Positions 35,155 through 43,986 of a stretch of DNA of 64,000 bases are shown one piece after another. The notes beneath the pieces were generated by a model. It was not told the DNA's origin and did no database searches. It was given only the letters and a program-made list of their open reading frames with translations. How positions within the stretch are numbered: the first letter of the stretch is position 1; each line of letters begins with the position of its first letter. The position numbers and the translations under genes were made by a program. The stretch is from positions 186,001 to 250,000 of the forward strand of contig NZ_WLYS01000002.1 in NCBI RefSeq assembly GCF_011316935.1, given 5' to 3'. Source of the DNA: Sphingobacterium chungjuense. Lineage in GTDB: Bacteria; Bacteroidota; Bacteroidia; Sphingobacteriales; Sphingobacteriaceae.

Positions 35155-38100
35155 TTAAAAAGTTAGGTTTACACCAAATAAAAAGGTTTTGGCTTGTGGG
35201 TAAGTACCCCGATCAATCAATTCTGTATTTTCAGGATCTAAGCCCGTGTAGTTTGTCCAAGTGTAGAGATTCTGACCAGAGACATACACGCGTGCATTGG
35301 AAATTCCCCAACGCTCGGGTAGCTGACGAAATGAATAGCCCAATTCCACATTTTTCAAACGGAGGTAAGAAGCATCTTCGATGTATAAAGAGGAGAAACG
35401 GCTCACGCCTGTATCTTCAAAAGCGACGCGCGGCAAGCTATTAGTAGAACCTTCCCCATTCCACGCATCCAACATACGTGTTGTATAATTAAATGGACGG
35501 CTATCAAAATCCACAATACGCATACCATCATTGTAGCGATCTACTCCTTTTACGCCTTGGAAAAACACGTTTAGATCAAATCCTTTATAAGAAACATCGC
35601 CATAAAAACCATAGCTCAAACGCGGGATAGGATTTCCAATAAATGTACGGTCATCATCATTGATGATGCCATCGTTATTCAAGTCTTTGAAACGAACATC
35701 TCCGGGTTTACTCAATGGTGTGCTCAATCCATGCTGATGCGCAGCCACCTCCGCTTGGTTTTGGTAGATGCCTTCCATCACGTAACCGAAGTAAGCATCT
35801 AAAGGTTGTCCGACTTCGGCACGCGCTACTGGCCCAACGATGCGTGGTACGTTCTCGTGTAAAGCAGCTACTTTATTGCGCAAACCGGTTAAATTACCGC
35901 CAATGCTGAATGTACCATCTTTTGCAAAGGAATCGCGATAGCGTGCATTCAACTCCCAACCTTCATTGTTTACCTGACCAGCATTCACATAGGTGGCATC
36001 TACATTACCCACAAAGCTTGGCAAGCTCAGCAGCAATAGAATATCTTTCGTTTGTTTGCTAAACACATCGGCCGTAATGTCTAACTTATTGTTTAACCAG
36101 CGCATATCCACCCCAATATTGTGCTGCGTAGTCGATTCCCAACGCAAAGAAGGATTACCGTAACGGGTGATATTTCCCTCCCGACCATACATGGTGAGGT
36201 AGGCGTAGTTATTGATATTTTGATTACCTAATGTACCCGTCGAACCACGAACTTTCAAATAAGACAACGTGCTATTGGGCTCAAAAAAGGATTCGTTGCT
36301 CACGATCCAGCCAGCGGATATAGATGGGAAATATCCCCATTTATTGTCGGATCCAAAGCGCGATGAAGCATCAGCACGCAAGTTTCCAGTCAGCGTATAG
36401 CGCGATTTATACGCGTAGGTGGCCGAGGTAAAGACAGAAAAAAGTGCCCATTCTTGTGCAAAACCGCCATTCCAGAGATCTCGATTCACGTCTCCTAAAT
36501 CTATGTAGTGGAACCGATCCGACTCATACTCGAAGCGGCGACGAGAGGCATTGATCGAGCTGCTATTGTTGACAATAAATTCGGTACCTACCAAGGCATT
36601 GATCTGATGATCTTCCCACTGCTTGTCATAGCTTAAGACATTGTTCCACGTAAGGGTGTAATCTTCGCCGCGGTCTTCATTCAAGCCATTTGGTCTATTT
36701 ATCCTTCCGGTTCCTGCATCAATCGCTTCACCGCCACCATCATTGTCACCGTAGTTGGCAAAAAATGCTTTATTGTGGTTGAAGTTGAGTTCAAGCCCCA
36801 AAACTGATCTGAATTTCAACGACCGATCGGCCAAGATATCTACCGATCCTTCTACGTTACCAAATAGTTTAAACTGGCGCTGATTATTGTTGGAATAATA
36901 GGCCGCTGCGACCGGATTTTGAGACCACTCATACAGCTCAGAGCGGAAATTTCCCGGCCCTTGATAGAATGGTAAATCAGTAAATGGTCGATCGGCATTG
37001 TACGTCGGATCACTAGGATCTTTGTACACGCCCAAAACCGGCGGACGTAAGAGTGCATGTCGGATAATACCTGGCGCATCGCCGCGAGACGAAGCGACCA
37101 TACGCTCCTGATGATTGAGCAATAAGTTGGAACGCACTTGCACACGATCATGCAACTTGGCCGACACGTTGCTACGGAATTCTAAACGTTGGTATTTGTC
37201 GTTATCAAATTTCAATATTCCGTTCTGACTAAAATAGCCTGTGGCCAAACGGTAGGTTACTTTTTCGGATCCGCCTGAAGCACCAATCTGAAAACTGTTC
37301 GTTTGTCCTGTTTCAAACAACTCATCTAGCCAATTGGTATTGGCCAAATCTGTCCGTTGTTTTTCTGCGGTGTATGGATTCGTTCCGCTACTATTGCTAT
37401 TTGCCCAAGCCTGCTCTACCGTATTTAAATACTGAGTCGTATTCATCATCTTAGGAAGATTGGTCGCTTGTTGTATCCCAGAGAATACATTGACATCAAA
37501 ACGGGCATCGCCCGCAACGCCTTTTTTAGTGGTGACCAAGATAACACCTGCCGCCGCACGTGAACCATAAATGGACGCAGCCGAAGCATCTTTCAATACC
37601 GACATCGATTCTATATCATTCGGGTTGATGAAACTAAAATTCGTCGTAGGAATACCATCCACTACAAATAAGGGCGAATTATTCCCAATCGTACCAACAC
37701 CACGCACGCGTATATCAATCGGATCACCAGGTTGACCTGTTGCCTGTGTTACATTGATACCAGCGACTGCACCTTGCAACATTTGCGACACATCCTGCAC
37801 CCGACGCTTCTCCGCTACCGCCATGTCTACGCGGCTTATTGCGCCGGACACGTTGGTTTCGCGCAGACTATTATATCCCATAATAACAACTTCATCAACC
37901 GATTGACTGCTTGAATTCATCGTGATGCGCAATTCAATCTCCGCGGTAAGCGTATGCGATAGGGTAGCGAAGCCTGTATACGCAATTTCGAATACTTGCC
38001 CAGGCTTTCCCTCCAACACAAACTCCCCTTGTGCATTGGATTGTGTGGCCGTGCTCTGTTGCAAATTTTTTACAGTGGCATTCGCCAGCGGATTTCCTTG

Positions 38101-38268
38101 CTCATCGACAATCGTTCCCCGATAACGCTGCTGGGCAATCCATAAATTTGCGGTGTTGTTGTGCGACACATCGCGCATAGCGAATGCGCCAATAGGCAGG
38201 TAAAGCGATGCGCAAAAAACAATGTACAGCCCTCCCTTCATTCGATGTAGTAAATGATGCTTTATCAT
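35155..38268 (-). CDS. SusC/RagA-family TonB-linked receptor of the glycan locus
   Basis: TonB-dependent outer-membrane channel, 1037 residues from the ATG at 38268 (MIKHHLLHRMKGG). The longer frame begins at a TTG inside the operator and is unlikely. After the signal (ends near FAMRDV or slightly before) it has a carboxypeptidase-D-like domain (YRGTIVDEQGNPLANATV), VDEVVIMGYN, and a plug with IRVRGVGTIGNNSPLFVVDGIP, VLKDASAASIYGSRAAAGVILVTTKKG. It ends FGVNLTF. It pairs with the adjacent SusD and is preceded by a perfect palindrome that a LacI regulator could bind. Confidence 0.93.
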   Translation of the reverse strand: MIKHHLLHRMKGGLYIVFCASLYLPIGAFAMRDVSHNNTANLWIAQQRYRGTIVDEQGNPLANATVKNLQQSTATQSNAQGEFVLEGKPGQVFEIAYTGFATLSHTLTAEIELRITMNSSSQSVDEVVIMGYNSLRETNVSGAISRVDMAVAEKRRVQDVSQMLQGAVAGINVTQATGQPGDPIDIRVRGVGTIGNNSPLFVVDGIPTTNFSFINPNDIESMSVLKDASAASIYGSRAAAGVILVTTKKGVAGDARFDVNVFSGIQQATNLPKMMNTTQYLNTVEQAWANSNSSGTNPYTAEKQRTDLANTNWLDELFETGQTNSFQIGASGGSEKVTYRLATGYFSQNGILKFDNDKYQRLEFRSNVSAKLHDRVQVRSNLLLNHQERMVASSRGDAPGIIRHALLRPPVLGVYKDPSDPTYNADRPFTDLPFYQGPGNFRSELYEWSQNPVAAAYYSNNNQRQFKLFGNVEGSVDILADRSLKFRSVLGLELNFNHNKAFFANYGDNDGGGEAIDAGTGRINRPNGLNEDRGEDYTLTWNNVLSYDKQWEDHQINALVGTEFIVNNSSSINASRRRFEYESDRFHYIDLGDVNRDLWNGGFAQEWALFSVFTSATYAYKSRYTLTGNLRADASSRFGSDNKWGYFPSISAGWIVSNESFFEPNSTLSYLKVRGSTGTLGNQNINNYAYLTMYGREGNITRYGNPSLRWESTTQHNIGVDMRWLNNKLDITADVFSKQTKDILLLLSLPSFVGNVDATYVNAGQVNNEGWELNARYRDSFAKDGTFSIGGNLTGLRNKVAALHENVPRIVGPVARAEVGQPLDAYFGYVMEGIYQNQAEVAAHQHGLSTPLSKPGDVRFKDLNNDGIINDDDRTFIGNPIPRLSYGFYGDVSYKGFDLNVFFQGVKGVDRYNDGMRIVDFDSRPFNYTTRMLDAWNGEGSTNSLPRVAFEDTGVSRFSSLYIEDASYLRLKNVELGYSFRQLPERWGISNARVYVSGQNLYTWTNYTGLDPENTELIDRGTYPQAKTFLFGVNLTF

Positions 38269-38297
38269 AAGTAGTTTTATTAGGTTTAAAACTATCA

Positions 38298-38317
38298 ATG
38301 CAAAACCGGTTTTGCAT
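38298..38317. promoter_or_regulatory. LacI-family operator candidate (perfect 20-bp palindrome)
   Basis: ATGCAAAACCGGTTTTGCAT, symmetrical about a central CG as in LacI/GalR operators. It is 30 bp upstream of the susC ATG and 40 bp after the lacI-type gene, the right place for that regulator to control the susC-susD-GH130-kinase-symporter part. I saw no second copy before the first gene of the locus. Confidence 0.8.
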
Positions 38318-38356
38318 GATGCGATAAAGGTATATCAAATCAATAAAAAAAACAAA

Positions 38357-39349
38357 TTACCCTTGAGAGGTACTTTTTCTTACAAGTAGTTTGGAAGGAA
38401 TAATATGGTCTGTAGGTTGCTTTGTTTTGGCCTCGATTTGTGCCAGCACATTATCGACAATCTTTTGCGCGATTTCTTCGATAGGTTGGCGTACACAGCT
38501 AATTGGTGGGTCGAACAGCTCAAATACCTCATGATCATCAAAGGATAATAAAGCGTACTTTTTAGCTTGATCAGCTTGCTGAGTCGCTTTGATCCCAGAA
38601 ATACATAAATAGTTGGTACTAAAATATATGGCATCTAAATTATTCGCTTTTAGGAAATTTTGAATAAACAAAACACGCTGTTCCGTAGGCGCGGAAAATG
38701 GTATCCGCAAAATGCGTTCTTCTAAATGATGCTGCTTTAACTGTGTCGTATAAGCGTCCAACCTTTCCAACATTTGAGACTGTTGCGAATCACTGGTTAT
38801 CATAGCTATACGTGTGTATCCTTGCGCTATCAAATGCTTTACCGCTTGCTCGCTAGCGAGGTAGTTATTAGTCCCCACATAATTAACATCCGAAAGATTG
38901 GCTTTACGATCGAATACGACCAGCGGAATATGAGACAAAACTACTTTTGAAATCTCAGATTCTAAATCCGCTGTAGGAGAAATGATAAGACCTTCTACTT
39001 TTTGATCCATCATCGAGGCGATGATCTCCCGAGCTATTTCGGCACTGCCTATCGTGCTACTGTACAGCACGTGGTATCCATGGGCGCGTAAGTATTCTTC
39101 AATGTGCAATGCAATCGGCCCAAAAAAACTATCGCCAATATTTTCTACAATGAGTCCAATCGTTCGGGTTTTTCCGGTGGCTAGACTTTTTGCCAATGCA
39201 TTGGGTTTGAATCCGATCTTTTGAACGTGATCCAAAATGCGCTTTTCCAATTCCTTACTGATCCGAGATTGCTCGGCCTTACCATTGATCACCAGAGAGA
39301 CCGTGGATTTGGAAACATGTAATTCTTTCGCTATTTGGCTGATCGACAT
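38357..39349 (-). CDS. LacI-family transcriptional regulator
   Basis: A sugar-responsive DNA-binding protein. I start at 39349 (MSISQIAKEL), 330 residues; the frame extends 8 codons further. The helix-turn-helix (SISQIAKELHVSKSTVSLVI) and hinge (FKPNALAKSLATGKTRTIGLIV) are textbook LacI, and the periplasmic-binding-like core follows (GSAEIAREIIASMMDQKVEGLII, PLVVFDRK, VGTNNYLASEQAVKHL). It sits between the GH1 gene and susC in the same direction. It most likely binds the palindrome at 38298-38317. Confidence 0.93.
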   Translation of the reverse strand: MSISQIAKELHVSKSTVSLVINGKAEQSRISKELEKRILDHVQKIGFKPNALAKSLATGKTRTIGLIVENIGDSFFGPIALHIEEYLRAHGYHVLYSSTIGSAEIAREIIASMMDQKVEGLIISPTADLESEISKVVLSHIPLVVFDRKANLSDVNYVGTNNYLASEQAVKHLIAQGYTRIAMITSDSQQSQMLERLDAYTTQLKQHHLEERILRIPFSAPTEQRVLFIQNFLKANNLDAIYFSTNYLCISGIKATQQADQAKKYALLSFDDHEVFELFDPPISCVRQPIEEIAQKIVDNVLAQIEAKTKQPTDHIIPSKLLVRKSTSQG

Positions 39350-39378
39350 CTTCAAGATCTCAATATAGGACACTTTCT

Positions 39379-40716
39379 TTAATCACGCAAAAAATCTGCA
39401 TACCACTTGCCCGAATCTTTTATGATGCGACGCTGCGTTTCGAAATCCACGTGTACCAAACCAAAACGCGGATCATAACCTTCGGCCCACTCGAAATTGT
39501 CTAAGAAAGTCCATACAAAATAGCCTCGAACGTCTACTCCGTCGTCTTTTGCGCGTTGCATATGTGCTATGGCATCTTGCAAGTATTGTGTGCGTGCAGG
39601 ATCATAGACTTTGTCCTGCGTCACTTCGTCTGGAAACGATGCACCGTTCTCGGTAATCATCAAGGGAGGCATATTTTCGTAAGCGCTATATTTTTTCAAA
39701 ATATGGTAAATCGATTCTGGATATACTTCCCAATTCATGGTCGTGACAGGCACTTGCCGATCTTGCGCCGTGACCAATTTGGCTCGTAAGTAAGGGATAA
39801 AATACGAATGCGCCACAATTTCACGGGTATAGTTTTGTACGCCTACTAAATCCATATCAAACTTTAGGTTTTTCTCGTCATCCGCTTGCATATACTTCTC
39901 AATCTTGCGAAGCGTTTTGATCTCCTCGGTAGGATAGCCTAGTCCAAGCAAAGGCTCTACAAACAAGCGGTTAAGTAAAGCATCTGCTCGCTTGGCAGCT
40001 TGCACATCACGATCTTTAGCGCTAAAAGGTTCGATATGAGAAGTGGAAAAAGTGGTGCCAACGATGCTTTCTGCTTGTAATGATTTTATGATGCGCGCGC
40101 CATGTGCTTGCGCTAATGCTGCATGATGGGTGGCCGCTAGAAAGGAGTTCAATCCGCGGCGCCCTGGCGCGTGAATTCCTAGAAAGTAACCTGCGCCAGT
40201 GAATACCATGGGTTCATTCAATACCATCCAATGCTTTACGCGATCTCCAAAATTTCGCACGCAACAGGCCACGTAGTCACCAAACCATTCGACGACATCT
40301 CGATTGGTCCAGCCACCTTTGATTTCTAAGCTCGATGGCAGATCCCAATGATACAAGGTAACCCAAGGTGTAATTCCTAAAGACAACATGTGATCAATCA
40401 GACGATTGTAATAATCTATACCTGCTTGGTTTACTTCTCCCCTGCCTACGGGGAAAATTCGACTCCAAGAAATCGAAAAGCGATGATGACGAATGTTCAT
40501 ATCGCGCATCAATTTTAGGTCATCGTCATAGCGATGATAAAAATCACAAGCCACATCTGCATGTTCTCCCTTGGCGATCTTTCCGGATTTCCGGACAAAA
40601 TCATCCCAAATAGAAAAACCTTTGCCGTCTTGCAGATAACCGCCTTCAATTTGATAGGCTGCCGTAGATACGCCCCAAATGAAATCCGTACCAAACGGCT
40701 CCTTCGTTAATCCCAT
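39379..40716 (-). CDS. GH1 beta-glycosidase (beta-glucosidase type)
   Basis: A 445-residue cytoplasmic (no signal peptide) retaining beta-glycosidase. It opens FIWGVSTAAYQIEGG, has the acid/base Glu in VLNEPMVF, and the nucleophile Glu in MITENGASF. The sugar-binding WTFLDNFEWAEGY is also present. It would split beta-glucosides, or beta-mannosides as some GH1 enzymes do, delivered by the symporter. It ends 29 bp before the LacI regulator. Confidence 0.93.
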   Translation of the reverse strand: MGLTKEPFGTDFIWGVSTAAYQIEGGYLQDGKGFSIWDDFVRKSGKIAKGEHADVACDFYHRYDDDLKLMRDMNIRHHRFSISWSRIFPVGRGEVNQAGIDYYNRLIDHMLSLGITPWVTLYHWDLPSSLEIKGGWTNRDVVEWFGDYVACCVRNFGDRVKHWMVLNEPMVFTGAGYFLGIHAPGRRGLNSFLAATHHAALAQAHGARIIKSLQAESIVGTTFSTSHIEPFSAKDRDVQAAKRADALLNRLFVEPLLGLGYPTEEIKTLRKIEKYMQADDEKNLKFDMDLVGVQNYTREIVAHSYFIPYLRAKLVTAQDRQVPVTTMNWEVYPESIYHILKKYSAYENMPPLMITENGASFPDEVTQDKVYDPARTQYLQDAIAHMQRAKDDGVDVRGYFVWTFLDNFEWAEGYDPRFGLVHVDFETQRRIIKDSGKWYADFLRD

Positions 40717-40725
40717 AAAAGCAAT

Positions 40726-41262
40726 TTACTGAATTTTAAGATAACCGATTTCTAAGACATCTTCTGTAGCAGACTTTGTTGCTGCAGTAATCCTAATCGC
40801 ATAATTCGTTTTAAACACTTCGCTCAGCAGATCGTTGATTTCGTAAATATCATCCACGTCGATCCCATATTTATCATCGACATGCGCTTGGTCATGATGT
40901 TTCCAAAAGGTGGAAGATTCGGCCATTTGTGCGGCCTCATCAAGACTCCCGGCTACCACCACTTGTTTATAATGATATTCTTCCATATCCTGTGGTTTGT
41001 AACCTCCAAGATTGACAAAATAGAGTTTTTGTTTGTTGTTTTCTATGAATTCATCCTTTGGAATTACGTCAATGCGGAAATCGCCCACCTTCGTCACCTT
41101 TCGCCAAGAATCAATATGCATCTTACCGGCTAGCTCCGGCCAGAATATATTCATCTCTGCAGCGAGTTCTTCCAATGATTTTCCAGCGCCAAAAAAAACG
41201 TCGTGTTGCTCAATGTGTCTACCTTCAGGCTTACCACCGACCACGACCATATATAATTCCAT
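40726..41262 (-). CDS. DUF1543 family protein
   Basis: A 178-residue soluble protein with two DUF1543-like halves: MELYMVVVGGKPEGRHIEQHDVFFG (first) and KLYFVNLGGYKPQDMEEYHYKQVVVAGS (second). Both have the pattern of hydrophobic strand, GG, short hydrophilic turn, and an H-x-x-x phase, as if the domain were duplicated. The family has no known function to me. It is first in the glycan locus, 9 bp before GH1, but may just share the transcript. Confidence 0.82.
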   Translation of the reverse strand: MELYMVVVGGKPEGRHIEQHDVFFGAGKSLEELAAEMNIFWPELAGKMHIDSWRKVTKVGDFRIDVIPKDEFIENNKQKLYFVNLGGYKPQDMEEYHYKQVVVAGSLDEAAQMAESSTFWKHHDQAHVDDKYGIDVDDIYEINDLLSEVFKTNYAIRITAATKSATEDVLEIGYLKIQ

Positions 41263-41360
41263 GTAGTACTATTTACGATTTTAGTCACAACAATACCTGT
41301 GCCCTAATATCTTGCATGCCATGTTCCAATAGCCATTTCAACAAGGTATAGAGTCGCATC

Positions 41361-41368
41361 CAAATGTA
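41361..41368 (-). promoter_or_regulatory. Candidate TAnnTTTG promoter for the DUF1543/GH1/LacI genes
   Basis: TACATTTG on the minus strand about 98 bp before the DUF1543 ATG, with a TTTG 16 bp further upstream as a possible -33 element (spacing a little short). Confidence 0.4.
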
Positions 41369-41508
41369 ATCATATCACATTAAACAAAAATTAAAAAAAC
41401 ATCATTCCTATAATTCTCCCTAGGGCTATACCAACGATTATGCAATTATTCTGCCCGCATTCCAGATCAAGAAAACTGCACACACAATTGTTGCGACAGC
41501 AACAGTTA

Positions 41509-41526
41509 GTAAACAATATTGACTAC
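41509..41526. promoter_or_regulatory. Dyad GTAnnCAATATTGnnTAC, candidate activator site
   Basis: A symmetrical 18-bp site 66 bp upstream of the sigma-54-like element. Its right half AATATTGAyTACC is repeated at 41563-41575. Position and repetition suit an enhancer-type binding site for the SfnR-like activator encoded at the end of the cluster. Confidence 0.4.
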
Positions 41527-41562
41527 CTAACAGAAATAAGTAATTCACTAAAAACAATATAA

Positions 41563-41575
41563 AATATTGATTACC
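41563..41575 (+). promoter_or_regulatory. Second copy of AATATTGAyTACC
   Basis: AATATTGATTACC; the match to 41515-41527 (AATATTGACTACC) is 12 of 13. The two are 48 bp apart. The full GTAnnCAATATTGnnTAC dyad is not repeated here. Confidence 0.35.
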
Positions 41576-41591
41576 AATAGTATATAACAAT

Positions 41592-41606
41592 CGGCGTACT
41601 CCTTGT
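41592..41606 (+). promoter_or_regulatory. Sigma-54-like -24/-12 element upstream of sfnG
   Basis: CGGC-N7-TTGT; the sigma-54 consensus is TGGC-N7-TTGC. Spacing is exact, two bases differ (the -24 T and the -12 C). It is 48 bp before the ATG of SfnG, and the cluster encodes a GAFTGA-type activator. Weak on its own. Confidence 0.3.
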
Positions 41607-41654
41607 ATAACCCCACAGAAGGATGCTAATTCACCTTAAATTAATTGCATAACC

Positions 41655-42758
41655 ATGAGTCAAATTACAAAACAAACAGATAACAGCTTAAAGTTCGCGT
41701 ATTGGGTACCGAACGTCAGTGGCGGATTGGTTATTAGCAAGATTGAGCAGCGTACCAGCTGGAGTATTGAATACAATAAAAAGTTAGCACAAATAGCGGA
41801 ACAAAACGGATTTGAGTACGCACTAAGTCAGATCCGCTTTACAGCGGGCTATGGCGCAGAATATCAACATGAGCCCGTCGCATTTAGTCACTCCATTTTG
41901 GAGGCAACAGAAAAATTAAAGGTCATCATCGCCATTTTGCCTGGCCCTTGGAAACCAGTAACGGTGGCCAAACAGCTCGCCACAATTGATCAGCTCACCA
42001 ATGGACGTGTCGCTATCAATATTGTAAGCGGATGGTTTAAAGGCGAATTTAACGCCATTGGTGAACATTGGCTAGAGCACGATGAGCGGTATAACAGGTC
42101 AGAAGAATTCATTAAAGTGCTGAAAGGTATTTGGACGGAAGACAACTTTTCCTTTCATGGCAATTTTTACCAGTTCAACAATTACACTTTAAAACCCAAA
42201 CCGCTACAAACGCCTCATCCAGAAATCTTTCAAGGTGGCACCTCAAGAGCGGCCAGAGATATGGGCTCTAAAGTTTCGGATTGGTATTTCGCCAATGGTA
42301 ATACAATCGAAGGTATAAAAGCACAGGTAGACGACGTCCGAAGCAAAGCAGCAGCAGAAGGAAGATCGATCAAAATCGGCGTTAATGCATTCGTCATCGC
42401 ACGAGCCTCGGAAGAGGAAGCAAAAGCAGTTTTACAGGAAATTGTGGAAAAGGCAGATATCGAAGCGGTTCAGGCATTCGGCCATGCCGCAAAACAAGCT
42501 GGACAAGCTTCGCCAGAAGGCGAAGGAAATTGGGCTAAGTCGACACTGGAAGATCTGGTGCAATACAACGATGGATTTAAGACAAACCTGATTGGTACGC
42601 CCGAACAGATCGCCGACCGCATCATAGCGCTGAAAAACATCGGGGTTGATTTGATCCTCACCGCCTATTTGCATTTCCAAGAAGAGGTAGCCTATTTTGG
42701 AAAGCATGTATTGCCACTCGTGCGCGAAAGAGAAAACAAGCTTTCACCAAACAACTAA
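41655..42758 (+). CDS. sfnG: Dimethylsulfone monooxygenase SfnG
   Basis: FMNH2-dependent monooxygenase that turns dimethylsulfone into methanesulfinate, used to obtain sulfur when sulfate is scarce. The 367-residue protein reads as SfnG throughout: LKFAYWVPNVSGGLVISKIEQRTSW, LPGPWKPVTVAKQLATIDQLTNGRVAINIVSGWFKGEF, HDERYNRSEEFIKVLKGIW and IFQGGTSRAARDMGS. It is first of four co-directional genes (SfnG, SsuD, SfnB, SfnR-like). The reduced-flavin supplier is not in the window. Function is by family. Confidence 0.9.
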   Translation: MSQITKQTDNSLKFAYWVPNVSGGLVISKIEQRTSWSIEYNKKLAQIAEQNGFEYALSQIRFTAGYGAEYQHEPVAFSHSILEATEKLKVIIAILPGPWKPVTVAKQLATIDQLTNGRVAINIVSGWFKGEFNAIGEHWLEHDERYNRSEEFIKVLKGIWTEDNFSFHGNFYQFNNYTLKPKPLQTPHPEIFQGGTSRAARDMGSKVSDWYFANGNTIEGIKAQVDDVRSKAAAEGRSIKIGVNAFVIARASEEEAKAVLQEIVEKADIEAVQAFGHAAKQAGQASPEGEGNWAKSTLEDLVQYNDGFKTNLIGTPEQIADRIIALKNIGVDLILTAYLHFQEEVAYFGKHVLPLVRERENKLSPNN

Positions 42759-42823
42759 ACTGAAAATACGACCATGCTACATATCACGAAAAAAGTGCAG
42801 CTCCACCTAAATACTTTACACAC

Positions 42824-43957
42824 ATGAAATTACTATGGTTTATTCCAACTTATGGTGATAGTCGCTATATAGGCTCATCCATAGGAGCCAGAGATACAAG
42901 CTACGATTACTTAAAACAGGTCGCGCAAGCCGTGGATCATTTGGGTTATTACGGCGCACTGTTACCTACAGGTCGCACCTGTGAAGATGCTTGGGTAATC
43001 GCTTCGGCTTTAGCAACCGAAACGAAAAACATGAAGTTTTTAGTAGCCGTTCGTCCAGGTCTTACATTGCCATCGGTATCTGCGCGTATGGCGGCTACGC
43101 TAGATCGTATTTCTAATGGCCGGTTACTGGTCAATGTCGTTGCGGGTGGTGATCCTGTCGAATTAGCTTCCGATGGGATTTTTCATACACACGATGAGCG
43201 CTATACCATTACAGATGAGTTTCTGGATATATGGCGAAAATTATCCATGGAGGAGGATCAATTCTCGTACGAAGGCAATCATTACAAAGTAGAAAATTCT
43301 AATCTATTTCTCAAAAGTAAACAACGCCCTTATCCAGAACTTTATTTTGGTGGGTCATCGTCTGCGGGACAAGCTGTAGCGGTCAACCACGCAGATGTGT
43401 ACCTCACTTGGGGCGAACCGCCAGCACAAGTTGCCGAGAAAATTAATCAGATGAAGACACTCGCTAAAAATCATGGTCGAACATTACGCTTCGGAATTCG
43501 CCTGCACGTGGTCGTCCGTGAAACAGAAGCGGAAGCATGGCAAGTAGCGCACGATCTTATTAAGCATGTTACCGAAGAAAGTATACAGGCTGCGCTTCAG
43601 GTATTCAAACGATTCGATTCAGAAGGTCAGAAGCGCATGACCCAATTGCACCAAGGCAGAAAAGATCAATTAGAGATCAGTCCTAATCTTTGGGCGGGTA
43701 TTGGATTGCTGCGCGGTGGTGCCGGGACGGCTATCGTGGGTTCTCCAGAAATAGTTGCGGCACGGATAAAAGAATACCAAGATCTCGGAATAGAAGAATT
43801 TATCTTCTCCGGATATCCTCATTTGGAGGAGGCTTATCGCTTTGCAGAGCTGGTCTTCCCCCTATTGAATTATCCGCCGAAGGCAGATAAAAAAGAAATA
43901 CACACGCCTTATGTCAGTCCTTTTGGAGAAATCAAGGCAGCAGTAGATCGAAATTAA
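42824..43957 (+). CDS. ssuD: Alkanesulfonate monooxygenase SsuD
   Basis: FMNH2-dependent enzyme that releases sulfite from alkanesulfonates. The 377 residues line up by eye with the well-known E. coli SsuD from end to end, with LPTGRTCEDAW (the conserved active-site-region cysteine), RLSNGR-like RISNGRLLVNVVAGGDP, HDERY, YFGGSSSAGQ, YLTWGEPP, FGIRLHVVVRET and ISPNLWAGIGLLRGGAGTA. It lies 65 bp after SfnG. No SsuABC transporter or SsuE flavin reductase is adjacent, so uptake of sulfonates must be done elsewhere. Confidence 0.93.
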   Translation: MKLLWFIPTYGDSRYIGSSIGARDTSYDYLKQVAQAVDHLGYYGALLPTGRTCEDAWVIASALATETKNMKFLVAVRPGLTLPSVSARMAATLDRISNGRLLVNVVAGGDPVELASDGIFHTHDERYTITDEFLDIWRKLSMEEDQFSYEGNHYKVENSNLFLKSKQRPYPELYFGGSSSAGQAVAVNHADVYLTWGEPPAQVAEKINQMKTLAKNHGRTLRFGIRLHVVVRETEAEAWQVAHDLIKHVTEESIQAALQVFKRFDSEGQKRMTQLHQGRKDQLEISPNLWAGIGLLRGGAGTAIVGSPEIVAARIKEYQDLGIEEFIFSGYPHLEEAYRFAELVFPLLNYPPKADKKEIHTPYVSPFGEIKAAVDRN

Positions 43958-43986
43958 TACCGAAACTAATCAACTAAAGCAGCATC

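Larger units (their letters stand above)
41263..41654. other. Divergent regulatory region between the glycan locus and the sulfur cluster
   Basis: About 392 bp without a gene. It holds a TACATTTG on the minus strand (41361-41368), a candidate -7 element for the DUF1543 gene, and to its right a plus-strand set for the sulfur cluster (dyad 41509-41526, partial repeat 41563-41575, sigma-54-like 41592-41606). Confidence 0.6.

Noticed and set aside
38269..38298. Ten-codon N-terminal extension of the glycan-locus SusC from a TTG
   Set aside because: The TTG lies inside the operator palindrome; the ATG at 38268 gives a better start.
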